Of a DNA stretch of 32,500 nt, positions 8,781 through 16,503 are shown piece by piece. Under the pieces are notes generated by a model. The model had not been told where the DNA came from. It made no database searches and saw nothing but the letters and a program-made list of their open reading frames with translations. The stretch's first letter is position 1, and each line of letters opens with the position of its first letter. The translations under genes were made by a program, and so were the position numbers. Source of the stretch: an uncultured Pelagibacteraceae bacterium (GTDB lineage: Bacteria; Pseudomonadota; Alphaproteobacteria; Pelagibacterales; Pelagibacteraceae). Where the stretch lies: positions 1 to 32,500 of the forward strand of contig CACFBW010000010.1 in the NCBI GenBank assembly GCA_902564565.1. Reading direction: 5' to 3'.

Positions 8781-8796
8781 TTAAATTTAAATTAAA

Positions 8797-9915
8797 TTAA
8801 ATAATTTCCTTAAAAATATTATAAATATCTTTTTTTTCAATTAATACTGGGTTATTCGTAAGTCTTTGAACATTCACATTTTTTAGAATTAAATCTAAGC
8901 TAGATGGTATTTTTTTATTAATAATAGAGAGTTTTTTTTCTAATGACAGGTTTGATCTAATTTGGTCTATTTTAAAAATTAATTCATTAATATTTCTCAC
9001 TTTTAATAATTTAAATAAAAAAGTATATCTTTCATTTAAGTTATACTTTGCAGTTGATTTTTGTAAATTCAAATAATTATGTTGTAAAAAATTATTAAAT
9101 GTTAATGAAACTGCATGACCATGATTAATATTAAAGTGAGATGTAAATGGATAAGATACCGCATGTGGTGCTATTGTTTTTGAAATTGAAATAGCTTTGC
9201 CAGAATAATAAGCTGCAAGAGATAATAAATAAGCTTTTTTGCGTGTTTTATTTTTTAAAAAATTCTCATAATTTTCTGTAAAAATTTCAATTGATTTTTT
9301 TGAATATTCTAAGCTTTTTGCGGTAGATTTTACTGAAAACATTGACTCAACTGATTGAGCAAAACAATCAAAAGCACTAGATGTTATAACATTAATTTTT
9401 TTATTGTTAATTACAAGTTCAGGAAATAACGCCATATTATTTGGCTTAATTAAATTGTGCTCAATGCTATATTTTTTTTTATCTATATACAAAACAGCAT
9501 TAGTTGTTACCTCGGCTCCAGTACCAGCTGTTGTTGGAATAGCTATTATATCACAAAATCTTTTTTTAATTTGATAATTATTTTTAATTATTTTTTGTTT
9601 AATATTATTTACATCAAACATTGTATTGGCAATTTTTGATAAATCTAATACAGCGCCTCCACCAATAGCTAATATTAGATTGGGTTTGTGTTTTTTTATT
9701 TTTTTTATTAAAATCATTAACTCACTTATCTCAGGTAATTTTTTTTTTTTAAGATATAAAATTTTTTTCTTATTAACTGTAAGTTTTTGAATTATTTTAT
9801 TTGCATTAGAACTATAGTAAGATTTATTTCCACCAATAATTAAAACATTTTTATAATTTTCGTTAATAATTATTTTGTTCAAATTTCTAAAATTATAGTT
9901 ATCTACTAACTCCAT
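8797..9915 (-). CDS. Iron-containing alcohol dehydrogenase, probable phosphonoacetaldehyde reductase (PhpC-like)
   Basis: The protein is 372 residues. GGGAVLD (85-91) and PTTAGTGAEVT (127-137) are the nucleotide-binding motifs of group III (Fe-dependent) alcohol dehydrogenases. Metal-ligand candidates are D183, H251 and H265/H267 in the PH-x-x-SYPFTS-x-F-x-x-x-HGH stretch. At the usual DxxxH ligand pair this protein has D183-C-F-A-Q187. The combination of SYPFTS and a glutamine there resembles PhpC-type phosphonoacetaldehyde reductases, from my memory of the family. With PEP mutase and decarboxylase genes nearby, the inferred reaction is phosphonoacetaldehyde to 2-hydroxyethylphosphonate. Start choice: ATG at 9915 is preceded five bases upstream by AAGGA, lying inside the 3' end of the upstream cytidylyltransferase gene (17-base overlap). 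The alternative is a reductase of another aldehyde. Confidence 0.85.
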   Translation of the reverse strand: MELVDNYNFRNLNKIIINENYKNVLIIGGNKSYYSSNANKIIQKLTVNKKKILYLKKKKLPEISELMILIKKIKKHKPNLILAIGGGAVLDLSKIANTMFDVNNIKQKIIKNNYQIKKRFCDIIAIPTTAGTGAEVTTNAVLYIDKKKYSIEHNLIKPNNMALFPELVINNKKINVITSSAFDCFAQSVESMFSVKSTAKSLEYSKKSIEIFTENYENFLKNKTRKKAYLLSLAAYYSGKAISISKTIAPHAVSYPFTSHFNINHGHAVSLTFNNFLQHNYLNLQKSTAKYNLNERYTFLFKLLKVRNINELIFKIDQIRSNLSLEKKLSIINKKIPSSLDLILKNVNVQRLTNNPVLIEKKDIYNIFKEII

Positions 9916-10345
9916 ATTTCCTTTTAATTTTTTTTTTAATCGATGATGACGATATTCTTAAGGTGTATCTAGGTTCAATCAATTTACCATTCCATTTCTT
10001 CAAGATTTTTAGAGCATCTTTTCTAGTTTTTTTTTGTACACCTTTTTTCCAATCGTCACCATGAATTACATAATCAGGTTTTATTTTTTTTAAATTTGGA
10101 ACATAATCTAAAGTATTTTGTTTAACAATTTTATTTACGTATTTAATGCTTTTCAAAACAACTTTCCTTTGATTATAATTTAGTATTGGTGGTCGCTTAT
10201 ATTTTTTAATTGCAAAATCAGTTAATAATCCAACAATTACATTTCCATATTTACTTCCTATTTTTAAAATATTTATATGTCCCGGATGAATTATATCTGC
10301 GCTCATTGCACAATAAACTTTGAGTCTCTTTTTTTTATTTTTCAT
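9899..10345 (-). CDS. Cytidylyltransferase (TagD/GCT-like), stand-alone copy 1
   Basis: This 148-residue nucleotidyltransferase has HPGH (20-23), the HxGH motif that binds the CTP phosphates, HGDDWK (95-100), and ISSSS (131-135) in place of the ISTT signature. Its sequence is strikingly like the N-terminal domain of the PEP-mutase fusion at 13602-14906. Both have GLLTD-x-AI, LNY-x-QRK, DY-x-PNL-x-KIKPDY and HGDDWK, so the two probably share substrate class. The inferred job is to join CMP to a phosphonate (hydroxyethyl- or aminoethylphosphonate), by analogy with glycerol-3-phosphate cytidylyltransferase. Its 3' end overlaps the PhpC-like reductase gene, which supports a hydroxyethylphosphonate substrate. 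It is the first gene of the 10345-to-6484 operon and diverges from the glycerophosphotransferase-like gene. Confidence 0.85.
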   Translation of the reverse strand: MKNKKKRLKVYCAMSADIIHPGHINILKIGSKYGNVIVGLLTDFAIKKYKRPPILNYNQRKVVLKSIKYVNKIVKQNTLDYVPNLKKIKPDYVIHGDDWKKGVQKKTRKDALKILKKWNGKLIEPRYTLRISSSSIKKKIKRKYGVSR

Positions 10346-10451
10346 TTATTAATTATATAATATATATTCATACAAATTTTAATATTAATTAGTTTGCCAA
10401 ATCCAATAATGTTCTTATAAGGTATAAATATTTTAGTGTTTAAAATTTGAT
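10346..10451. promoter_or_regulatory. Divergent promoter region between cytidylyltransferase and phosphotransferase-like gene
   Basis: These 106 bases separate two head-to-head genes, so each must start from here. For the plus gene, TTGCCA (about 10393-10398), a 16-base spacer and TATAAG (about 10415-10420) form a plausible sigma-70 promoter, with a second AT-box TATAAA just downstream. For the minus gene, the alternating TATAATATATATT stretch near 10356-10368 may hold a -10 box. The two genes are the predicted CMP-phosphonate maker and user, and a shared control region would keep them in step. The motifs are weak evidence in such AT-rich DNA. Confidence 0.35.
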
Positions 10452-11504
10452 ATGAAAAAAAAAGTTACATTTTATTATCATGATTTACACCAAAAACATT
10501 TATTTAAGTATGTTTCCAGACATTTAAATAAGAAAAAGTTTAATATTTTTTTTACCAAAAATTTAAGTCAAAAAAGTGATATTGGTTTTTATGCTGAAAA
10601 CTCTAATAACATTAAGAAAATAAAATCAAATATTTCTTTTATTAGTATTGGTGGCATGGATCAAGGAAAATTATTTTGGCCAAATTTGTGGATAAAGGAA
10701 AGTTGGAAAAATTTTGATTTTGGAATATTGCCAGGTACGCATTGGGCAAATATGTGGAAGAAATCTTCATGGTATGACAAATCATTACCAAAAAAAGGAA
10801 TGCTTTTGACCGGCTGGCCAAAAACTGAGTATTTAAATAATATAAAATTAAAAAAAAATAAAAAAAAAACAATTCTATATGCGCCATGTTTTGAGACAGA
10901 CAACAAAGGGATTGAGGTCGTAGATGCAATAAAAAATCTTAATGTTAAATTATTAATAAAACATCTTCCATGGAACCATAAATGGCAAATTGTAAAATTT
11001 AAAGATGTAAGAGATAATATAAAAAAAATGACACACTATGCAAAGCTGAAACTTAACAATAAAGTCGATGTTATAGATTCTAAAGAAAATATCATGAAGT
11101 ATTATAATAAAGCAGATATTTTAATTACTGATGAATCTAGTGTTATGTATGAAGCTTTATTATTTAATTTACCAACACTAAGTTGTGAAGATTGGCCAAT
11201 GAGAACAAACAATACAAATAGACCTCGTGCAATACATAAAGATGAAACGGTATGCAACTATGTGTCAAAAGATAATCTAAGAGAAAAAATACTTGAAATG
11301 TTTAAAAAAAATAAACTATTTAAAAGAAATATTAAAAAAAAAAAAAATTTTCACTTTTCATACATTAATAATAGTGCAAAAAATTTATCTATTTTTTTAG
11401 AAAACTACCTAGAAAAGAAAAAAATTAAATTTCAAATAAAACCTCTATATAAAAAAAATTATATCAAAAGCAGAACTGTGGAAATTTTAAATTTTTTTAA
11501 TTAA
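10452..11504 (+). CDS. CDP-glycerol glycerophosphotransferase-like protein (TagB/TagF family)
   Basis: This 350-residue protein carries the hallmarks of the Glyphos_transf family. They are GWPKTEYL (121-128), ILYAPCFE (141-148), IKHLPW (169-174) with the conserved K-x-H type contact, and the C-terminal nucleotide-binding stretch ADILITDESSVMYEALLF (221-238). The family moves glycerol- or ribitol-phosphate from CDP-alditol to a glycan or lipid at the inner face of the membrane. No glycerol-3-phosphate-specific context is present. Instead the gene sits between two halves of a phosphonate pathway with CMP-transferring enzymes. The inference is transfer of a phosphonate from its CMP ester onto the surface glycan. 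It overlaps the convergent transaminase-like gene by eight bases. The alternative is a true CDP-glycerol enzyme fed by cytidylyltransferase copy 2. Confidence 0.85.
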   Translation: MKKKVTFYYHDLHQKHLFKYVSRHLNKKKFNIFFTKNLSQKSDIGFYAENSNNIKKIKSNISFISIGGMDQGKLFWPNLWIKESWKNFDFGILPGTHWANMWKKSSWYDKSLPKKGMLLTGWPKTEYLNNIKLKKNKKKTILYAPCFETDNKGIEVVDAIKNLNVKLLIKHLPWNHKWQIVKFKDVRDNIKKMTHYAKLKLNNKVDVIDSKENIMKYYNKADILITDESSVMYEALLFNLPTLSCEDWPMRTNNTNRPRAIHKDETVCNYVSKDNLREKILEMFKKNKLFKRNIKKKKNFHFSYINNSAKNLSIFLENYLEKKKIKFQIKPLYKKNYIKSRTVEILNFFN

Positions 11505-12483
11505 CAATTTTAATCGAATCAATTATTTTTCCTGTTGCTTTTCTTTTTAAGTGAACTTCACCTAGGTGACATACCACTGAACCAAATATATCCGCTCTAG
11601 TTTTGTATAGAATCACTTTTTTATTTTTTTTAAAAACTTTCTTATTTATTAAAGTGCATAAATTTGGTTGATTATATTTCTTATAAACTAAATGTTCTTT
11701 CATTTTTTTTAAAAAGTATTTCTTATTTACCATTACTGCATATTTAAATTCATTATAATTTAATAAAACATCGTTTAAAGAACATATTGCATGATAAGGT
11801 CCAGTCATTTTTTTTTCTAGGTGATTAAATATATTTAAATTGAATTGTTTTACTTTATTTTCTGGCATTTTGTTAAATGCAACAAAAGCTCCGCCTGTTA
11901 AACCGAATAAACCTTTACATGAACTATAACTTAAAATATCAGCAAAATAATGGTTTTCCTCCAAACCTATAGATGCTGTTGCATCTAAAGCTAATTTTGC
12001 ATTACATTTTTTTTTTAATATTTTAAATTTTTCTATTGGGATTTTTAATCCTATGCTTGTTTCCACTGGGCAACCAATTACCCAGTCATATTTTTTACTA
12101 ACAAAATTCATTTTTTGATAATTTATATAATCTATTTCTTTTATTTTTTTATAAATTTCTTTATTCACTTTTGACATATAAAATAATCTGTCAGAATAAA
12201 ATCCTGTCTTTATTATAAGAACATTTCCATATAAAAAATTACTAACCATTATTTCTAATGCTAAACTTGCAGAACCTTGCATCCTAGCAAGATATTTATG
12301 TCCACTAATTTTTTTTAATTTATTTAAAACGTTTTTTTCTATTTTTTCATACTCTACATCGCCTCTACCAAAGCACGGTTGAATTGAGGTAATATTCTCT
12401 TTTAAAAGGCTTGCCGGTCCAGGAGTAAAAATCTCTTTTCTACTATTTTGGAATTTTACAAATTTTTCTAAGTATTTTTTCAT
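11497..12483 (-). CDS. Class V PLP aminotransferase, 2-aminoethylphosphonate:pyruvate transaminase-like
   Basis: At 328 residues it is a little shorter than typical PhnW (about 365). TPGPAS (20-25), QGSAS-x-ALE (69-77), CPVETS-x-G (138-145), the PLP-ring aspartate D167 in LDATAS, and the Schiff-base lysine K190 in SSCKGLFG all match class V fold-I enzymes of the PhnW group. In synthesis the reaction would run toward 2-aminoethylphosphonate by aminating phosphonoacetaldehyde. The ATGA overlap with the phosphonopyruvate decarboxylase gene upstream strongly supports that substrate. The amino donor is not known. The presence of a PhpC-like reductase in the neighbouring operon means the aldehyde may have two fates. 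Confidence 0.85.
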   Translation of the reverse strand: MKKYLEKFVKFQNSRKEIFTPGPASLLKENITSIQPCFGRGDVEYEKIEKNVLNKLKKISGHKYLARMQGSASLALEIMVSNFLYGNVLIIKTGFYSDRLFYMSKVNKEIYKKIKEIDYINYQKMNFVSKKYDWVIGCPVETSIGLKIPIEKFKILKKKCNAKLALDATASIGLEENHYFADILSYSSCKGLFGLTGGAFVAFNKMPENKVKQFNLNIFNHLEKKMTGPYHAICSLNDVLLNYNEFKYAVMVNKKYFLKKMKEHLVYKKYNQPNLCTLINKKVFKKNKKVILYKTRADIFGSVVCHLGEVHLKRKATGKIIDSIKIVN

Positions 12484-13598
12484 TTTAAAACTGATTTTAT
12501 AAATTTTTCTTTCAAAAGATTCATTTTTTCTGATGGTCTAGAGATATTTTTTCTGTGACCTTTGTTTAATATAATTTCAATAAAAAAACTATTCTTAGAC
12601 TTAATAGATTTTTTAAGTGCATTAATCACATGTTCATCTTTCCAGCATAATAAATATTTTTTATATCCAAGTTCTTTGGCTAGTCTGTAAAATTTTACAT
12701 GCTTAGCTGAATTGTCATGACCTCCTACCGATTCATGACTATAATTGTTAAAGAGAATATGAACTAAATTATTAAATTTTGAACTAGTTGCTAGTGAACC
12801 CAAATGCATTGTGATTGATCCATCACCATCAAAACAAAATATTTTTTTATTTAACTTGTTTGCCATACCAGTAGCAATGGATATCGCATGTCCCATACCG
12901 CCAACACACATAAAATTATTTATTTTATTATTATTTTTTTTTACTATCTCGTTCAGTTCTCTTGAAAGAATACCAGTTGTTGAAACTACTATAGAATTTT
13001 TTGGAAGTTTACTTACCAATAACTCAAGTATTGGTTCTCTTAAAAATAATTTTTTATTTTTATTTTTATTTTTTATTTTTGTTAATTTTTTAAAAGAATT
13101 TTTTTTAACAAGAAGAGCTACGCTTTTTTGTTTTTTTTTTGCATAATCTTTTAATCTTTTTATTTCAAATTTAAAATTTGAATTTGCATCGATAATTTTA
13201 TACTTAATATTTAGATTGTTGAGAAATTTTTCTGTTACTCTACCCTGAGTTATATGTTGAGGCTCATCAATAAAATTTTTATGTTTTTCGCCTCTCCAGC
13301 CTATTATGAGAAATAAGGGAATTTTATATACATTTTCATCTGCTAAAGATATTAATGGATTTATAGCATTTCCTAATCCTGAATTTTGCATATAAACAAT
13401 TGGTATTTTTTTTGTAGATAAATAATATCCAACACCAATACCAACTGCAGAGCCTTCATTAGCTGCGGTAATATGGTTTTTCTTATACTTTTTCTCAAAA
13501 CTATAACATAGATCTTTAAAAATTGAGTCTGGAACTCCAGAGCAAAAATTTAAATCATTTTTTATTAACTCTTTGATAAAACTTTCAATTTCTATCAT
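12480..13598 (-). CDS. ppd: Phosphonopyruvate decarboxylase
   Basis: This 372-residue thiamine-diphosphate enzyme has the expected order of parts. The PYR domain carries the catalytic glutamate E48 in ANEGSAVG, then QNSGLGNAINPL (71-82) and a RGE/DEPQH-x-x-QGR segment (102-120) typical of phosphonopyruvate decarboxylases. The PP domain has GDGSI (258-262), the metal-binding aspartate, and FNNYSHESVGGH (283-294). It decarboxylates phosphonopyruvate to phosphonoacetaldehyde, the step that pulls the unfavourable PEP mutase equilibrium forward. The two domains are joined by a lysine/asparagine linker (about 173-183) encoded by an ATTTTT microsatellite. It lies three bases after the PEP mutase gene and overlaps the transaminase gene by four bases, so the order is mutase, decarboxylase, transaminase. 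Confidence 0.93.
   Translation of the reverse strand: MIEIESFIKELIKNDLNFCSGVPDSIFKDLCYSFEKKYKKNHITAANEGSAVGIGVGYYLSTKKIPIVYMQNSGLGNAINPLISLADENVYKIPLFLIIGWRGEKHKNFIDEPQHITQGRVTEKFLNNLNIKYKIIDANSNFKFEIKRLKDYAKKKQKSVALLVKKNSFKKLTKIKNKNKNKKLFLREPILELLVSKLPKNSIVVSTTGILSRELNEIVKKNNNKINNFMCVGGMGHAISIATGMANKLNKKIFCFDGDGSITMHLGSLATSSKFNNLVHILFNNYSHESVGGHDNSAKHVKFYRLAKELGYKKYLLCWKDEHVINALKKSIKSKNSFFIEIILNKGHRKNISRPSEKMNLLKEKFIKSVLK
13048..13080. repeat. (ATTTTT)n microsatellite inside ppd
   Basis: About five units of T5-6A run in tandem within the decarboxylase gene. On the coding strand they give alternating Lys-Asn codons in the linker between the two thiamine-enzyme domains. Six-base units keep the frame when whole copies change, while the two seven-base units could shift it. 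The present copy number leaves the gene intact. Confidence 0.6.
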
Positions 13599-13601
13599 TT
13601 A

Positions 13602-14906
13602 TTATTTTGTTCCCGGAATTAACTCTAATATTTCTTTAATACTCAACAATGACCTGTCTATTTCGTGAGATCTTCCATATTTTAAAATATCTAATGCTGT
13701 TTTTCTCATTGCTGGATAAGACGCTCTCAACATGTGGTTAGCATATATTACTATATTAAAACCATGATCAATTAATTGTTTTTCTTTGACAATGTTAAAG
13801 CTTGAAGGAACAGCCACCAAAGGAATTTTTGGATAATTTTTTTTAAACTTTTGGGCAAAAGCAAAAACTTTTTTAGGGTCTTTGTCTTTGCTATGAATCA
13901 TGATTCCATCTGCTCCACTATCAATATAACTATCAGCTCTTCTTAAAGCGTCAGCAATAGGTTTGTTAAGTATTAAGCTTTCTATTCTTGCTATTATCAT
14001 TAAATTAGATGAAGAAGATTTTTTTCCAGCATGAATTTTTTTTGAAAATTCTTTTGTATTTTCTTGTTCTTGTTTTACTTCTGTGCCAAAAAGGGAATTT
14101 TTCTTTAACCCTTTTTTATCTTCCATGATAACAGCTGATATTCCCATTCTGTCAATTGTTTTGATATTTATTTCAAAGTGCTCTGTCTTTCCACCAGTGT
14201 CTATGTCTATGATTAAAGGTTTTGTTGTTACATCAAAAATATCGTTAATATTTGAAAGTCTCTGATTTAAATCTAAAACTTCAATATCTGGTTTTCCTCT
14301 TAATGTAGAATCTGTTAAGGAGCTTGACCAAAAACCGTCGAATTCTATTTTTCTTCCGTACTTATTTTTATAAAAAACCTTTTCAGCGATAATGGCTGAT
14401 AAAGGGCTATGAGTTTCCAGAATTCTACAAACATCATTTGCATCAATCAATCTTTTTAAAAGATTTTGTCTATTTGAAGGAATAAGACCCTGTTCATACA
14501 TTATACTTTTCATATTTGAGCTTGAAATATTTTTAGTATGAGGAATTTCAATTATCTTTGCAGCAATTTTTTTTAAAGTAATAAGTGTTTTTTTTCTAAG
14601 ATCCTTATCTCTTCCTTGTTTCCAGTCATCACCGTGTACCATATAATCAGGTTTTATTTTTAGTAGGTTTGGAGAATAATCCCATTCTTTTTGTTCAACA
14701 ACTTTATCTATTCCATCTATACTTTGTAAAATTTTTTTTCGTTGGTCATAATTTAATAAAGGCAATCTTTTATTTGATGCAATTGCTTTATCCGTCAAAA
14801 GACCAGCTGTTATTGAACCAAATTTCTTAGCATGATTTATTAAATTGATATGTCCATGATGAAGAATATCTATCGATAGCGATATATATACAATTTTTTT
14901 TTTCAT
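13602..14906 (-). CDS. pepM: Bifunctional cytidylyltransferase-phosphoenolpyruvate mutase
   Basis: The protein is 434 residues with two domains. Residues 1 to about 135 are a TagD-like cytidylyltransferase: HHGH at 16-19, HGDDWK at 91-96, ISSS at 127-130. Residues from about 147 form a PEP mutase/isocitrate lyase barrel with GFWSSSLTDS (191-200), the Mg-binding DIDTGG (234-239), and EDKKGLKKNS (262-271). The last is a perfect match to the EDKxGxKxNS signature that separates true PEP mutase from lyases. It isomerises PEP to phosphonopyruvate, forming the C-P bond. The fused head domain presumably activates the end product with CTP. The start overlaps the upstream cytidylyltransferase gene by four bases and ppd follows three bases later. 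Such fusions are known from phosphonate producers. This is the strongest functional call in the window. Confidence 0.96.
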   Translation of the reverse strand: MKKKIVYISLSIDILHHGHINLINHAKKFGSITAGLLTDKAIASNKRLPLLNYDQRKKILQSIDGIDKVVEQKEWDYSPNLLKIKPDYMVHGDDWKQGRDKDLRKKTLITLKKIAAKIIEIPHTKNISSSNMKSIMYEQGLIPSNRQNLLKRLIDANDVCRILETHSPLSAIIAEKVFYKNKYGRKIEFDGFWSSSLTDSTLRGKPDIEVLDLNQRLSNINDIFDVTTKPLIIDIDTGGKTEHFEINIKTIDRMGISAVIMEDKKGLKKNSLFGTEVKQEQENTKEFSKKIHAGKKSSSSNLMIIARIESLILNKPIADALRRADSYIDSGADGIMIHSKDKDPKKVFAFAQKFKKNYPKIPLVAVPSSFNIVKEKQLIDHGFNIVIYANHMLRASYPAMRKTALDILKYGRSHEIDRSLLSIKEILELIPGTK

Positions 14907-15295
14907 GATTTTTTTATTATTATTTTTGATGATTTTTTTCTTAAAATACTAGAACTTATATTCTTAGTTCTTTTAAAATTAATAGTTTTTGTTTTAAATT
15001 TTCTTTTTTTATAATCTCCACCACTTACTAAAATATCTATATTATTTTTATTTAAAAATTTTTGAGTAATTAACCATTTAGATGGAATGATTTTTTTTAC
15101 AGATTTAAATTCTTTTAAAATTTCTTTACGGAATCTATATTGAAGTTCTGGCATATATTTTTTATGTTTTAAAATCTGTCTGTCTGTTGTTAGTGCAACT
15201 ATTACATCTCCATATTTACTTGCTTTTTTAAGCAGTCTAACATGTCCATGATGAATTATTGATGCAGATAGGTCAACCATTACTTTTTTTTTCAT
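14903..15295 (-). CDS. Cytidylyltransferase (TagD/GCT-like), stand-alone copy 2
   Basis: This 130-residue protein is the normal length of glycerol-3-phosphate cytidylyltransferase. HHGH at 15-18 is the CTP-binding HxGH and RTKNISSS at 109-116 corresponds to RTxGISTT. It differs from copy 1 and from the PepM head domain in its middle: SGGDYKKR (91-98) replaces HGDDWK, and the DY-x-PNL-x-KIKPDY block is absent. It therefore probably activates a different alcohol or phosphonate; glycerol-3-phosphate, an amino sugar alcohol and aminoethylphosphonate are all possible. It overlaps the GT4 gene upstream and the pepM fusion downstream by four bases each, so all three are translationally coupled. Confidence 0.8.
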   Translation of the reverse strand: MKKKVMVDLSASIIHHGHVRLLKKASKYGDVIVALTTDRQILKHKKYMPELQYRFRKEILKEFKSVKKIIPSKWLITQKFLNKNNIDILVSGGDYKKRKFKTKTINFKRTKNISSSILRKKSSKIIIKKS

Positions 15296-16503
15296 TTTAA
15301 TTGATTACTTTTTTCTAAAATGTTTTCATAAACTTTTAAATAATCTTTGGCAATTAAATTTATATCAAATTTTTCTTTTACAATTTCTCTACAGTTTGAA
15401 AATGCTAAATCATTATTTTCAATCTGATTAAAAACCCAAAAAATACCATTTGCATAATCATTTATGTCGTTTTTACTTGCAATATAACCATTTTTTTTAT
15501 GAATAATTGTTTCTGATAAACCATTATTCTCAAATATTACAGAAGGGGTATTGCACGCCGAAGCCTCCAATGCAACTAGTCCGAATGCTTCTTCTCTGCT
15601 TGGTACAGCCAAAACATCCGATGCACTATATAATAATCTTCTAGTAATTAAATCTTTTGGGTTATCAAAAAATTTAACATTTTCTTTTTTTAAAGACTTT
15701 GGAAATTGATCTCCTGCTATAATAAGTTCAAAATCAACATCTATTTTTTTTATAGATTCAATTAATAAATCAAAACCTTTTCTTGGATTATTGCCACCCA
15801 TTGAAATAAATAAAATTATTTTTTTATTTTTATTCAAAGAAAGCATTTTCCTTGATAGGATTTTTTCCTCTGGGTACCACTTTTTAAAATCTATAGCACA
15901 AGGAATTTTAGAAATTTGATGATCTTGAAATAAGTTTGAATTAGTTATTTCATTTTTCATCCACTCTGATGTTGGAATAAATCTAATTTTTTTTTTTTTC
16001 AAATCTTCTTTTTTTTTAAGAAAAAATTTATTTAAATTATTAGATATGCCTAAAAAAGAAGATTTATTTATTTGATCATTTTGAGATCGATAATGTTCTA
16101 TAGGAAGAAATACCCACATATCATGAAGCGTCCACACAATAGGAACATCAATTTTTTTTATTTCATTTAGAGACAAAAATTCATTACCAACCCAATGTAA
16201 ATTAATTATATCAGGTTTAATTTTTTTAATTATTTTCTCTATTTCAAATGATTTAAATATGCCCAAAGTAATTGTTTGTTTTTTATGGAAAAAAAATTTA
16301 TTAAAAATTTTTTTTATAATGATTTTAAAAATTGAATGAATTTTAAAAAAAATTGAACTTGGGTTAATTGAATTATTTATATTTCTTTTTTTTGGCAAAT
16401 ATATAAAAGACTCTATTTTTTGATCAGTCAATTTTTCATGTAAATCGATAATAAAATTCGTTGTACCACCATATGCAGTTCCATTTATATGAAGTATTTT
16501 CAT
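15292..16503 (-). CDS. Glycosyltransferase family 4 (GT-B)
   Basis: The protein is 403 residues. The N-terminus MKILHINGTAYGGTTNF carries the acceptor-side glycine loop. NLHWVGNEF and WTLHDMW in the first half are typical of a group of GT4 transferases in O-antigen clusters. The donor domain shows ISMGGNNPRKGFD (about 233-245), an IIAGD segment, and REEAFGLVALEAS with the E-x7-E motif. No signal peptide is present, so it is cytoplasmic or membrane-associated. It sits between the P-loop protein (one-base TAATG overlap) and cytidylyltransferase copy 2 (four-base overlap), inside the phosphonate operon. That position suggests it adds the sugar that carries, or neighbours, the phosphonate. Donor sugar unknown. 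Confidence 0.9.
   Translation of the reverse strand: MKILHINGTAYGGTTNFIIDLHEKLTDQKIESFIYLPKKRNINNSINPSSIFFKIHSIFKIIIKKIFNKFFFHKKQTITLGIFKSFEIEKIIKKIKPDIINLHWVGNEFLSLNEIKKIDVPIVWTLHDMWVFLPIEHYRSQNDQINKSSFLGISNNLNKFFLKKKEDLKKKKIRFIPTSEWMKNEITNSNLFQDHQISKIPCAIDFKKWYPEEKILSRKMLSLNKNKKIILFISMGGNNPRKGFDLLIESIKKIDVDFELIIAGDQFPKSLKKENVKFFDNPKDLITRRLLYSASDVLAVPSREEAFGLVALEASACNTPSVIFENNGLSETIIHKKNGYIASKNDINDYANGIFWVFNQIENNDLAFSNCREIVKEKFDINLIAKDYLKVYENILEKSNQLK

Noticed and set aside
10642-10929. Minus-strand open frames inside the glycerophosphotransferase-like gene
   Set aside because: They are shadows of a well-supported plus-strand gene, with no recognisable motif and low-complexity Phe/Leu content.
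12811-13146. Plus-strand frame of about 110 codons
   Set aside because: It is antisense to the phosphonopyruvate decarboxylase thiamine domain; its Phe-rich product comes from the T-rich microsatellite and complementary A-runs.
14083-14265. Plus-strand frame opposite the pepM catalytic loop
   Set aside because: It is antisense to the conserved EDKxGxKxNS and DIDTGG region, so the open frame results from codon constraint on the real gene.
13602-14906. Isocitrate lyase/2-methylisocitrate lyase assignment for the barrel domain
   Set aside because: The lyases have a KKCGH-type catalytic loop; this protein has EDKKGLKKNS, the PEP mutase signature, and sits next to ppd.
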